Assembly (NCBI RefSeq): GCF_015291665.1
Contig: NZ_CP030048.1
Span: forward strand, 2,542,001 to 2,606,000
From: Bradyrhizobium sp. CCBAU 53338
Lineage (GTDB): Bacteria > Pseudomonadota > Alphaproteobacteria > Rhizobiales > Xanthobacteraceae
Direction of reading: 5' to 3'
DNA length: 64,000 nt
The position numbers and the translations under genes are program-made. This document shows, in pieces, positions 36,192 to 47,633 of the stretch. A model generated the notes under the pieces. That model saw only the letters and a program-made list of their open reading frames with translations, was not told the DNA's origin and did no database searches. Position 1 is the stretch's first letter; each line of letters begins with the position of its first letter.

Positions 36192-37220
36192 ATGAACGCA
36201 TCTTCCGACGTCGGTTATCACGCCCAGCGCCATGCGCGCTGGCATTATGGCGAGGCCGCTTTCTGGCTCGTCGTTCTCGCCTGCGGCCTTCTGTTTCCCA
36301 CGCGCTACCTGATCATGACCGACATCCTGCGGCTGGCGCTGTTTGCGATGTCGCTCGATCTCATCCTCGGCTATGCCGGCATCGTCTCGCTAGGTCATGC
36401 CGCCTTCTTCGGCGTCGGGGCCTATGCTGCGGGGTTGCTGGCGCTGCACGGCATCATCAACGAACCCGTGCTGGCGCTGATCGCGGCGGGCCTCGCCGCG
36501 ATGGTGCTTGGCTTCGCCACCAGCGTCCTGGTGATCCGCGGCGTCGACCTGACCCGCCTTATGGTGACGCTCGGCATCGCGCTGCTGCTTGAGGCGCTCG
36601 CCGAGCGTTTCTCCGACATCACCGGCGGTACCGACGGCCTGCAGGGCATCGAGATGCAGCCGATCCTCGGCCAAATCCCGTTCGACATGTTCGGCAAGGC
36701 CGGCTTCTTCTATTCGCTGGCCGTGCTGTTCGTCTTGTTCCTGCTCGCCCGCCGCATCGTGCACTCGCCGTTCGGCCTGTCGCTGCGCGCGATCAAGAAC
36801 AACCCGCTGCGTGCCGCCGCAATCGGCATCCCCGTCAACCGCCGCCTGATCGCGATCTACACGCTCGCGGCTTTCTATGCCGGCATCGCGGGCGCGCTGT
36901 TCACCCAGACCACCGCGATCGCCTCGCTCGACGTGTTCGCCTTCGACCGCTCCGCCGATCTGATGCTGGTGCTCGTCATCGGCGGTACCGGTTATCTCTA
37001 TGGCGGACTGATCGGCGCCGTGATCTTCCGCATGCTCCAGGAAGCGTTCTCCACCATCACGCCGCAATACTGGCAGTTCTGGATCGGCCTCGTGCTGGTC
37101 GTGATCGTGCTGGTCGGCCGCCAGCGCCTGCATCGCTGGGTGCTGTATGTGCCGAACCTCGTCATCAAGCAGGTCGCTGGGCGAAAAGCCGTCGTCGCCG
37201 TGCCGGAGAGCGACGCATGA
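36192..37220 (+). CDS. livM: LIV-type ABC transporter permease (LivM), cluster B
   Basis: 342 residues from the ATG at 36192, eight bases after the livH stop; the longer upstream frame overlaps livH and was rejected. The N-terminus is polar, with the first membrane segment from about residue 25. Conserved segments are DLILGYAGIVSLGHAAFFGV and GLSLRAIKNNPLRAAAIGIP. Its stop overlaps the livG ATG (4 bases). Confidence 0.9.
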   Translation: MNASSDVGYHAQRHARWHYGEAAFWLVVLACGLLFPTRYLIMTDILRLALFAMSLDLILGYAGIVSLGHAAFFGVGAYAAGLLALHGIINEPVLALIAAGLAAMVLGFATSVLVIRGVDLTRLMVTLGIALLLEALAERFSDITGGTDGLQGIEMQPILGQIPFDMFGKAGFFYSLAVLFVLFLLARRIVHSPFGLSLRAIKNNPLRAAAIGIPVNRRLIAIYTLAAFYAGIAGALFTQTTAIASLDVFAFDRSADLMLVLVIGGTGYLYGGLIGAVIFRMLQEAFSTITPQYWQFWIGLVLVVIVLVGRQRLHRWVLYVPNLVIKQVAGRKAVVAVPESDA

Positions 37221-37972
37221 CCATCGCGCTTGAAACCCAGAATCTCGAAAAGACTTTTGGTGGCCTTCGCGTCACCCGTGACCTGTCGCTGAAGATCGAG
37301 CAGGGTGCCCGGCATGCCCTGATCGGCCCAAACGGCGCCGGCAAGACCACGGTCATCAACCAGCTCACCGGCGTGCTCAAGCCGAACTCGGGCCGCATCC
37401 TGCTCGAAGGGCAGGACATCACCGACCTGCCGGTGCACAAGCGCGTGCTGCGCGGCCTGTCGCGCACCTTCCAGATCAACCAGCTCTATCCCGATCTCAC
37501 CCCGCTCGAGACCATCGGCCTCGCCGTGTCCGAACGCCTCGGTCACGGCGGCGACTGGTGGCGGCGGATGGGAACGCGAAGCGACGTCAACGGCGAGATC
37601 GCCGATCTCCTGACGCGCTTCCATCTGCTCGACGTCATGAACGAACAGACCGTGACGCTGCCTTACGGCAAGCAGCGGCTGCTGGAGATTGCGGTCGCGA
37701 TCGCCGGAAAGCCGCGCGTGCTGCTGCTCGACGAGCCCGCGGCCGGCGTGCCCGAAAGCGAGCGGCACGACATCCTCGCGGTCGTCGGCAGCCTGCCGCG
37801 CGACGTGACGGTGCTCTTGATCGAGCACGATATGGATCTGGTCTTCTCCTTTGCCGACCGCATCTCGGTGCTGGTCTCCGGCGCGCTGCTCACAGAGGGG
37901 CCGCCCGATCAGGTCGCGCGCGATCCGCAAGTGAAGGCGGTCTATCTCGGCGAGGAGGCGGTCAATGTCTGA
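37217..37972 (+). CDS. livG: LIV-type ABC transporter ATPase (LivG), cluster B
   Basis: 251 residues. Walker A is GPNGAGKTTV, the signature is LPYGKQRLLEIAVA, Walker B is VLLLDEPAAGV, and the switch segment is VTVLLIEHDMD. The LivG-type insertion lies between Walker A and the signature (GHGGDWWRRMGTRSDVNGEI). It starts in overlap with livM and its end overlaps livF by 8 bases, a tight translationally coupled cassette. Confidence 0.92.
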   Translation: MTIALETQNLEKTFGGLRVTRDLSLKIEQGARHALIGPNGAGKTTVINQLTGVLKPNSGRILLEGQDITDLPVHKRVLRGLSRTFQINQLYPDLTPLETIGLAVSERLGHGGDWWRRMGTRSDVNGEIADLLTRFHLLDVMNEQTVTLPYGKQRLLEIAVAIAGKPRVLLLDEPAAGVPESERHDILAVVGSLPRDVTVLLIEHDMDLVFSFADRISVLVSGALLTEGPPDQVARDPQVKAVYLGEEAVNV

Positions 37973-38681
37973 CCTGCTCGCGATCGAGTCCCTGCGCGCG
38001 GGCTATGGCGAGGCGGTGGTGCTGCCCAACATGTCGCTGCGTCTGTCCGAAGGACAGGTGCTGGCGCTGCTCGGGCGCAACGGCACCGGCAAGACCACGC
38101 TGATCAACTCCATCGTCGGCGTCACCCGCCGCTTCTCCGGTACTGTCGAACTTGCCGGCACCGACGTCACGAGTTTGCGGCCCGACCAGCGCGCCCGCGC
38201 CGGCATCGGCTGGGTGCCGCAGGAGCGCAACATCTTCCGCTCGCTGACGGTCGAAGAGAACATGACCGCGGTGGCGCAGCCCGGCCCCTGGACCGTCGAG
38301 AAGGTCTACGAGATGTTCCCGCGGTTGAAGGAACGGCGGAGCAATTTCGGTAACCAGCTCTCCGGCGGTGAGCAGCAGATGCTGGCGATTGGCCGGGCAC
38401 TGACCCTTAACCCGAAGGTCCTGCTGCTGGACGAGCCGACCGAGGGGCTGGCCCCGATCATCGTCGAGGAGCTTTTGAAAGCGATCGGGACCATCACCCG
38501 GGCGGGCGGCATCTGCTCGATCATCGTCGAACAGAATGCTCAAAAGATTCTCGGGCTTGCCGACCGCGTTGTGATATTGGAGCGCGGAACGATCGTCCAC
38601 GACGCCCCGAGCGCCGCACTGAAGGCCGACCCGTCGGTCCTGGAGCGCCACCTCGGGGTCGCTGGGGCGGCGGCCCACTAG
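37965..38681 (+). CDS. livF: LIV-type ABC transporter ATPase (LivF), cluster B
   Basis: 238 residues, standard LivF length. Walker A is GRNGTGKTTL, the signature is LSGGEQQMLAIGRAL, Walker B is VLLLDEPTEGL, and the switch region is CSIIVEQNAQK. It is the last transporter gene of cluster B; 22 bases later a MetE-like gene begins, which may belong to the same transcript. Confidence 0.92.
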   Translation: MSDLLAIESLRAGYGEAVVLPNMSLRLSEGQVLALLGRNGTGKTTLINSIVGVTRRFSGTVELAGTDVTSLRPDQRARAGIGWVPQERNIFRSLTVEENMTAVAQPGPWTVEKVYEMFPRLKERRSNFGNQLSGGEQQMLAIGRALTLNPKVLLLDEPTEGLAPIIVEELLKAIGTITRAGGICSIIVEQNAQKILGLADRVVILERGTIVHDAPSAALKADPSVLERHLGVAGAAAH

Positions 38682-38703
38682 AAAATTCTCGGGAGTCAAA
38701 AAA

Positions 38704-39822
38704 ATGCAGCGAACCAAAGCCCCCTTCCGCGCCGACGAGGTCGGCAGCCTCCTGCGCCCCGCCAAGATCAAGGAAGCCCGTGCCAAGCTCGAGAAGGGCG
38801 AGATCTCGGCCGACGATCTGCGCAAGATCGAAGACATGGAGATCGAGAAGGTCGTGCACAAGCAGGCCTCGGTCGGCCTCAAGCTTGCCACCGACGGCGA
38901 ATTCCGCCGCTCCTGGTGGCATTTCGACTTCCTGGCCAAGCTCACCGGCTGCGAGCTGTTTCATCCCGACACCGGCATCCAGTTCACGGGCGTGCAGACC
39001 CGCCACGACGCGGTCCGGGTGATCGACAAGCTCGATTTCCCCGATGATCATCCGATGCTGGACCACTTCCGTTTCCTGAAGAAGGTTGCGGATCAAGCCC
39101 ATGTCACTGCGAAGATGACGATCCCTTCGCCGGCCGTGCTGCACTTCCGCGGCGGCCGCAAGTCGATCTCCAAGGACGTCTATCCCGATCTCGACGCCTT
39201 CTACGAGGATCTCGGCAAGACCTACCGCAAGGCGGTGAAGGCGTTCTACGACGCCGGCTGCCGCTATCTCCAGTTCGACGACACCGTGTGGGCCTATCTC
39301 TGCTCGCCGGACGAGCTGCAGAAGGCGCGTGAGCGCGGCGACAATCCCGACGGTCTCCAGCAGATCTACGCCCGCATCATCAATTACGCGCTGGCCGAGA
39401 AGCCCGCCGACATGGTGGTGACGACGCATGTCTGCCGCGGCAATTTCCGTTCCACCTGGATTTCGTCGGGCGGCTACGAGCCGGTGGCGGAGACCATGCT
39501 CGCCGGCACCAACTACGACGGCTATTTCCTCGAATATGACAGCGACCGCGCCGGTGGCTTCGAGCCGCTGCGCTTCCTGCCCAAGGGCAACAAGGTCGTG
39601 GTGGTCGGCGTCATCACCTCGAAGTTCGGCGAGCTCGAGAAGAAGGACGACATCAAGCGTCGTCTGGAGGAAGCCTCCAAGTTCGCTCCGCTTGAGCAAC
39701 TCGCGTTGTCGCCGCAATGCGGCTTCGCCTCGACGGAAGAGGGCAACATCCTCTCCGAGGAAGAGCAGTGGGCGAAGCTGAGTCTCGCGGTCGAGATCGC
39801 CAAGGAAGTGTGGGGCAACTGA
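38704..39822 (+). CDS. MetE C-terminal-domain-like (cobalamin-independent methionine synthase family) protein
   Basis: 372 residues, equal to the catalytic half only of MetE (about 750). It begins APFRADEVGSLLRPAKIKEA, a family start. Zinc ligands fit H and C in THVCRGN, an acidic residue in FLEYDSD, and C in LSPQCGFAS. Members without the N-terminal half include core methionine synthases, methylthiol and alkyl transferases, and demethylases acting on diverse substrates. Methionine synthesis is therefore not assured. Its place directly after a LIV transporter suggests processing of an imported thiol or methylated compound, an inference. Confidence 0.8.
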   Translation: MQRTKAPFRADEVGSLLRPAKIKEARAKLEKGEISADDLRKIEDMEIEKVVHKQASVGLKLATDGEFRRSWWHFDFLAKLTGCELFHPDTGIQFTGVQTRHDAVRVIDKLDFPDDHPMLDHFRFLKKVADQAHVTAKMTIPSPAVLHFRGGRKSISKDVYPDLDAFYEDLGKTYRKAVKAFYDAGCRYLQFDDTVWAYLCSPDELQKARERGDNPDGLQQIYARIINYALAEKPADMVVTTHVCRGNFRSTWISSGGYEPVAETMLAGTNYDGYFLEYDSDRAGGFEPLRFLPKGNKVVVVGVITSKFGELEKKDDIKRRLEEASKFAPLEQLALSPQCGFASTEEGNILSEEEQWAKLSLAVEIAKEVWGN

Positions 39823-39828
39823 CTTGGC

Positions 39829-39928
39829 GTCATTCCGGGGCGCGCTTAGCGCGCACTATGGTGCGCGCTTGCGCACCTGAGAATCTCGAGATCCCGGGTC
39901 TGGTGCTTGAGCACCATCCCGGGGTGAC
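39829..39928. repeat. Palindromic intergenic repeat after the MetE-like gene
   Basis: It starts GTCATTCCGGGGCGCG and ends CATCCCGGGGTGAC, with inner hairpins GCGCGCTTAGCGCGC and GGTGCTTGAGCACC. It is convergent-intergenic, between MetE-like and the caspase gene ends, so it could serve as a bidirectional terminator. Confidence 0.8.
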
Positions 39929-39945
39929 GACGCGCGGCCGCGTCG

Positions 39946-41664
39946 TCACTTCTCCGCCAGATAGACCTCGCCCAGCAGCGACGAGTTCGACCACGGCACC
40001 TGCCTGTTCTTCGTGCCCGCGACCACCTCGGCGCGCACTCGTGTCAGCATCTGCTGTACTTCCAGTCCCGGCGTGCCGATGTGTCGGGACAGCGCCGCGG
40101 AGAACGGCGAGTTCGCGCCTTCGCCATCGAGCGCGACCTGGCCCGGTGCTGTCGCGAATGCGATCAGCGTGCCGGCTCCCAGCGTTGCCCCGGACCCGAG
40201 GCTTGACGGCGCCGCAAGGCCTGACGCGCCTTCGATGCCGCGGCTGCCGCTGGCGCTTGCTGTCTGCTGCGCCATCGGATTGTTGCGGCAGGCATCGAAG
40301 ATCAGGATGTTGGTGCGGACCTGGTCGTCGAGACCGGCCATGATCGTGTCCATGTCGATCATCGCTTCAGTCATGCTGCTGCCCGGCTTGAGGTCGACAT
40401 CGACGGGAATGAGATAGTTGCGGCCGTCGACCTGCACGCCGTGACCGGCATAATAGACAAGAGCGACCTGCGCCCGTGCCGCCTCGCGCAGGAAGTCGCG
40501 CGTCATCTTCTGCATCGCGGCGCGGTCGAGATCGACACCCTCCGACACCGTAAAGCCGATATCGTGCAGGCTTTTCGCAACCGCGCGCGCGTCGTTGGGC
40601 GGATTGGGCAGCGCCTTCACGTGGGCATAGGCGCCGTTGCCGATGACCAGCGCCATCCGCGCGCTGCGAACGGCCGGTGCAGGCGAGGGTGCTGGTGCTG
40701 CGCCGCTCTGCTGCGGGGCAGGGGTAGTCGACGGCTGCGTCACCGGCGAGGGAGCATCGCGCGGTATCGGTGCGGCTGCGTCCGTCACCAGCGACAGCCG
40801 CACCTTTGCGGTGGCCTGATTGGCCTTGCTGCCGGCGTCGGACGCAACAATCGCGAGCGTTGCCTTGTAGTCGTCCTTCGCGTGCGCATAGTCGCCCTTG
40901 GCCTCATAGGCCAGCGCGCGATGGGTGTAGCCAGAGATCAGCACGCTGTTCGGCGGCGTCATGATGTTGACCGGCGGCTTGTCCTTGGCGAGCCGGATCG
41001 CTTCGCTGCCATCGGCGATGGCGCGATCGAGATCGCCTTTCGCGCGCCAGATCGTGGTGCGGTTGATCAGCGGCTGCGGCAGTGTCGGATCGAGCCGGAT
41101 CGCCTGATTGACGTCGGCGAGCGCACCGTCGAGATCGCCGAGTGCTTCCTTGGCGATGCCGCGGTTCTGGAACGAGAACGCCGATCTCGGATCAGCCTTG
41201 ATCGACAGGTCGTAATCGGCGATCGCCTTGGCATAGTCGCCCTTGCCGCGCCAGGCATTGCCGCGGTTGTGGAAGATGATGCCGCCTGGCGGGCCGAGCT
41301 TCAGCGCATCGTCGAAATCGGCGATGGCGATGTCGTAGTCGCCTTTGTCGTAATAGGCAGAGCCCCTGAGGTTGTAGACCGCCTGGCTCGGCTGGAGCCG
41401 GATCGCCTCGGTGCTGTCGGCAATGACCTTGGCGTAGTCGCCCCTCTTGTTCCAGCCCACCGCGCGCCAGAAATAGACGGTCGCGAGCTGCTCGCCCTTG
41501 AACACCTTCAGCGCGATGATCTTGCTGCAGGCGTCGACCATCTGGTCCGCTGGGGTGGTCTCGGTGGTGCAGAGCGGCCCGAGCTGGCTGCGCGACTGGG
41601 CCGATGCGGAGGCCGACCACAGGGTTGCGGCGAGCAGAGCGAGCGCGACGAGCAGGCGGCGCAT
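39946..41664 (-). CDS. Exported TPR-caspase (peptidase C14/metacaspase-like) protein
   Basis: 572 residues from the ATG at 41664. A signal peptide (LLVALALLAATLWSASASAQ) is followed by about six TPR repeats (for example YAKAIADYDLSIKADPRSAF), a Pro/Ala-rich linker (PAPQQSGAAPAPSPAP), and a caspase-like C14 domain (MALVIGNGAYAHVKALPNPP). The catalytic dyad is His408 (VYYAGHGVQ) and Cys459 (IFDACRNNP). Both residues are present, so it may be an active periplasmic protease specific for basic or acidic sites. Such proteins are frequent in Bradyrhizobium. Their targets are unknown. Confidence 0.88.
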   Translation of the reverse strand: MRRLLVALALLAATLWSASASAQSRSQLGPLCTTETTPADQMVDACSKIIALKVFKGEQLATVYFWRAVGWNKRGDYAKVIADSTEAIRLQPSQAVYNLRGSAYYDKGDYDIAIADFDDALKLGPPGGIIFHNRGNAWRGKGDYAKAIADYDLSIKADPRSAFSFQNRGIAKEALGDLDGALADVNQAIRLDPTLPQPLINRTTIWRAKGDLDRAIADGSEAIRLAKDKPPVNIMTPPNSVLISGYTHRALAYEAKGDYAHAKDDYKATLAIVASDAGSKANQATAKVRLSLVTDAAAPIPRDAPSPVTQPSTTPAPQQSGAAPAPSPAPAVRSARMALVIGNGAYAHVKALPNPPNDARAVAKSLHDIGFTVSEGVDLDRAAMQKMTRDFLREAARAQVALVYYAGHGVQVDGRNYLIPVDVDLKPGSSMTEAMIDMDTIMAGLDDQVRTNILIFDACRNNPMAQQTASASGSRGIEGASGLAAPSSLGSGATLGAGTLIAFATAPGQVALDGEGANSPFSAALSRHIGTPGLEVQQMLTRVRAEVVAGTKNRQVPWSNSSLLGEVYLAEK

Positions 41665-41771
41665 GGGCGGTGGTTCCTTGAGGAGAAGTGCTTGTTTGTT
41701 GCCCGGCGGCTCCTCGGGGTTCACGCCCGCGTCATCGCAGCTGGGGTAAAGCAGTTACCGGTATTCCCAGA

Positions 41772-41816
41772 GTGGGCAGAATTTGCTAGATGATTAGTCC
41801 CAACTCATCTGCCCAC
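41772..41816. promoter_or_regulatory. Inverted repeat ahead of the HTH/SAM-fold gene
   Basis: Perfect 9-bp arms GTGGGCAGA (41772-41780) and TCTGCCCAC (41808-41816), with a 27-base spacer, ending 14 bases before the ATG at 41830. Its location, immediately upstream of a gene with an N-terminal helix-turn-helix, suggests an autoregulatory operator, or alternatively a leader hairpin that covers the ribosome site. Confidence 0.4.
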
Positions 41817-41829
41817 CGCTATCCCACCG

Positions 41830-43185
41830 ATGAAGAACGACGAAATCCTGAGCCAAATCACCGAGTTCTGCCGCACGGCGGACATGGCGGAATCGACGTT
41901 TGGCCGGCGGGCGGTGAATGATGGGAAGCTTGTGCAGCGCCTGCGCGAAGGCAAGCGCATCACCATCGACACGCTGGAGCGGATCCAAGCCTATATCGCG
42001 GCGTCGACGACCGGCGGCCTTCCGCCGCCGCGAGGACTTCAGGTGCCTGCGGAAAAGCGCGATCCACGGGGCAATTTCCGCTTCTTCGAGAACCGGCAGA
42101 AATATCTGCTGTTCGTCCACACCTGCAGCGAGAAGCGGGTGATCGCCGACCGGGTGGCGCTGGAGCTATCGACCATCCACCCGAGGCCGCCGGCATTGCG
42201 CATTTTCGACGCCGGCGTCGGCGACGGCACGGTGCTGGCGCGGGTGCTGCGCGCGACGCACCAGCGCTATCCGCATATGCCGTTCTATGTCGCCGGCAAG
42301 GAGCTCAGTCTCGAGGATCTGCGCCTGACGCTGGAGAAGGTGCCCGACCGCATTTTCGAGCATCCGGCGTCGGTTTTCGTCTTCACCAACATGTTCTACT
42401 CGGAGGCGCCCTGGCTGACGCCCGCATCGCCCGCGGCCGCCGCTGCGACCGTCTGGCACGAGGTCCCCCTGCGGGGGGCCTCATCGGGCGAGTTCGAGCA
42501 GCAGATCGCCGAACTGCGGCCGTTCCTGGAGCAGAACTGGCGTGCGGCGATCAGCCCGCGCACGGCGATGCCGCTGTACGAGCGGCCGGTCGTGCTGGTT
42601 CTCTACCGCGAGGACCACAGGTTCCTGCTCGATTCGACCATCCCGCGGCCGGGCCAGACCGAGGCCAATTTCGACCTCGTCATTGCGTCCCAGCCATACC
42701 GGGCCCTGTCCTCGGTCAATTTCCGCGCCAAGCGGATCATTGCACCGCTGGCGCGGGCCCTGCGGCCGGGCGGCCGCCTGATCGGAATCCACTCCCACGG
42801 TCACGATCCCGGCATGGAAATGATCCAGGCGATCTGGCCCGGAGAAAATCCTTTCTCGGTGAGCCGTCATGAGCTATTGCGCGCCGTAAAGTATGAGCTG
42901 GGGTCGTTGGGCCGTGATCTAAATTTTAATGCTTATGCGGATAACCGTTCGATCTTCAGGTATGATTTGGAAGCGCTGCCCAACGAGGTGACGGGTACCA
43001 TCGGAACCTCGACAGCCTTTGCAGCCTGGAATGCGGCGGTGTATGTCGCTCAGATTGAGGACGACCGGTTGACGGATATGACTCAAAACGGCCGCACTCT
43101 GGATGCCGCCAGGGATGTGCTGCGAAAGTACAATGGGCTCTGGTTTCTCGACGAATCCTACGTCATCTCGCGCCGGCGCGATTGA
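41830..43185 (+). CDS. Helix-turn-helix + SAM-methyltransferase-fold protein, unknown function
   Basis: 451 residues. Residues 1-60 look like a small DNA-binding repressor-type helix bundle (EFCRTADMAESTFGRRAVND, then LREGKRITIDTLERIQAYI). The rest is a Rossmann methyltransferase-like fold with motif I LRIFDAGVGDGTVLARVL (about 118-135), an acidic/strand-two region (FYVAGKELS), a FDLVIASQPYR motif-IV-like strand and LRPGGRLIGIHSHG. It is 58 bases ahead of metK on the same strand. Both a methyltransferase and a SAM-responsive regulator are possible. I do not know a characterised homologue. Confidence 0.7.
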   Translation: MKNDEILSQITEFCRTADMAESTFGRRAVNDGKLVQRLREGKRITIDTLERIQAYIAASTTGGLPPPRGLQVPAEKRDPRGNFRFFENRQKYLLFVHTCSEKRVIADRVALELSTIHPRPPALRIFDAGVGDGTVLARVLRATHQRYPHMPFYVAGKELSLEDLRLTLEKVPDRIFEHPASVFVFTNMFYSEAPWLTPASPAAAAATVWHEVPLRGASSGEFEQQIAELRPFLEQNWRAAISPRTAMPLYERPVVLVLYREDHRFLLDSTIPRPGQTEANFDLVIASQPYRALSSVNFRAKRIIAPLARALRPGGRLIGIHSHGHDPGMEMIQAIWPGENPFSVSRHELLRAVKYELGSLGRDLNFNAYADNRSIFRYDLEALPNEVTGTIGTSTAFAAWNAAVYVAQIEDDRLTDMTQNGRTLDAARDVLRKYNGLWFLDESYVISRRRD

Positions 43186-43243
43186 CATAATCCAACTCTA
43201 AACATCGCAAACGTCCGCCGGTAGCGGTGGAACAAGGGGTTTC

Positions 43244-44443
<1,200 letters not shown>

Positions 44444-44451
44444 TCACCGAC

Positions 44452-44541
44452 GTCATTCCGGGGCGCCGCGAGAGCGGTGAGCCCGGAATCTCGAACCTCT
44501 GGATTCCGGGTTCGCTCGTTCCACGAGCGCCCCGGAATGAC
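44452..44541. repeat. Palindromic intergenic repeat between metK and ahcY
   Basis: Terminal arms GTCATTCCGGGGCG and GCGCCCCGGAATGAC surround an inner mirrored CCCGGAATC / GGATTCCGGG pair. It is the same family as the copies at 33097, 35194 and 39829. The hairpin separates metK from ahcY and leaves about 20 bases before the ahcY ATG. Confidence 0.85.
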
Positions 44542-44564
44542 AGTCAAACAAACAGGACCTCTCC

Positions 44565-45986
44565 ATGAACGCGAAGCCCGGCTTCACCGATTACATCGTC
44601 AAGGATATTTCGCTCGCCGATTTCGGCCGCAAGGAGCTCTCGCTCGCCGAGACCGAGATGCCCGGCCTGATGGCCACCCGCGAAGAGTACGGCCCGAAGC
44701 AGCCGCTGAAGGGCGCGCGCATCGCCGGCTCCCTGCACATGACGATCCAGACCGGCGTGCTGATCGAGACGCTGGCAGCCCTCGGCGCCGACATTCGCTG
44801 GGTCTCCTGCAACATCTATTCGACGCAGGACCATGCTGCGGCCGCGATCGCAGCCGCCGGCATTCCCGTCTTCGCAGTCAAGGGCGAGACGCTGAAAGAC
44901 TACTGGGACTACACCGCAAAACTGTTCGACTGGCACGGTGGCGGTCACCCGAACATGATCCTCGACGACGGCGGTGACGCCACCATGTACGTCCATCTCG
45001 GTCTGCGCGCCGAGAACGGCGACGCCGCCTTCCTCGACAAGCCCGGCTCCGAAGAAGAGGAGGTCTTCTTCGCGCTGCTGAAGAAGCAGCTCAAGGAAAA
45101 GCCGAAGGGCTACTTCGCCGGGATCGCCAAGAGCATCAAGGGCGTTTCCGAAGAGACCACCACGGGCGTGCATCGTCTCTACGACATGCAGAAGGCTGGC
45201 ACGCTGCTGTGGCCGGCGATCAACGTCAACGACAGCGTCACCAAATCGAAGTTCGACAACCTCTATGGCTGCCGTGAATCGCTGGTCGACGGCATCCGCC
45301 GCGGCACCGACGTGATGATGTCGGGCAAGGTCGCGATGGTCGCGGGCTTTGGCGACGTCGGCAAGGGCTCGGCGGCCTCGCTGCGCCAAGCCGGCTGCCG
45401 CGTGATGGTGTCGGAAGTCGATCCGATCTGCGCGCTGCAGGCTGCGATGGAAGGCTACGAGGTCGTGACCATGGAAGACGCCGCGCCCCGCGCCGACATC
45501 TTCGTCACCGCCACCGGCAACAAGGACATCATCACCATCGAGCACATGCGCGCGATGAAGGATCGCGCCATCGTCTGCAACATCGGTCACTTCGACAACG
45601 AGATCCAGATCGCGGGTCTGCGCAACCTGAAGTGGACCAACATCAAGCCGCAGGTCGACGAGATCGAGTTCCCCGACAAGCATCGCATCATCATGCTGTC
45701 GGAAGGCCGGCTCGTGAACCTCGGCAACGCGATGGGCCACCCGTCCTTCGTGATGTCGGCGTCCTTCACCAACCAGACGCTGGCGCAGATCGAGCTGTTC
45801 GCCAACAACAAGGACGGCAAGTACAAGAAGGAAGTCTACGTGCTGCCGAAGACGCTCGACGAAAAGGTCGCGCGCCTCCACCTCGCCAAGATCGGCGTCA
45901 AGCTCACCGAGCTGCGCAAGGATCAGGCCGACTATATCGGCGTGAAGCAGGAAGGCCCGTACAAGTCGGACCACTACCGTTACTGA
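44565..45986 (+). CDS. ahcY: S-adenosylhomocysteine hydrolase
   Basis: 473 residues, with the bacterial insertion that makes it longer than the mammalian 432. Substrate residues lie in [14 protein letters not shown] and [10 protein letters not shown], the NAD fold is [20 protein letters not shown], and the C-terminus is [13 protein letters not shown] with the NAD-contacting Lys and Tyr. It cleaves SAH to adenosine and homocysteine, relieving product inhibition of methyltransferases. A strong terminator follows. Confidence 0.97.
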   Translation: MNAKPGFTDYIVKDISLADFGRKELSLAETEMPGLMATREEYGPKQPLKGARIAGSLHMTIQTGVLIETLAALGADIRWVSCNIYSTQDHAAAAIAAAGIPVFAVKGETLKDYWDYTAKLFDWHGGGHPNMILDDGGDATMYVHLGLRAENGDAAFLDKPGSEEEEVFFALLKKQLKEKPKGYFAGIAKSIKGVSEETTTGVHRLYDMQKAGTLLWPAINVNDSVTKSKFDNLYGCRESLVDGIRRGTDVMMSGKVAMVAGFGDVGKGSAASLRQAGCRVMVSEVDPICALQAAMEGYEVVTMEDAAPRADIFVTATGNKDIITIEHMRAMKDRAIVCNIGHFDNEIQIAGLRNLKWTNIKPQVDEIEFPDKHRIIMLSEGRLVNLGNAMGHPSFVMSASFTNQTLAQIELFANNKDGKYKKEVYVLPKTLDEKVARLHLAKIGVKLTELRKDQADYIGVKQEGPYKSDHYRY

Positions 45987-46008
45987 GTTTGATCCATCAA
46001 ACTGCGCG

Positions 46009-46040
46009 AAGGCCCCGGAGCAATCCGGGGCCTTTTGCTT
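46009..46040 (+). terminator. Rho-independent terminator after ahcY
   Basis: A 10-bp stem AAGGCCCCGG / CCGGGGCCTT with a 6-base loop is followed by a T-rich run (TTTTGCTTT). It starts 23 bases after the ahcY stop. Confidence 0.85.
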
Positions 46041-46156
46041 TGTCCGTGCGGCGGAAGGCGGCCGCGTCGGCGCAAAAAAATCGGTTCCCAGTTCGGTTGT
46101 TGCGGATTGACGGCCCGGGCCTGCGGTCGGACTATCCCGCACGGCGGAGGAAAACC

Positions 46157-47617
<1,461 letters not shown>

Positions 47618-47633
47618 TCACAACCGCCGGCGG

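Noticed and set aside
43186..43243. SAM riboswitch upstream of metK
   Set aside because: Only a tiny CCGC/GCGG hairpin is present; no SAM-II or SAM/SAH consensus could be fitted in 58 bases.
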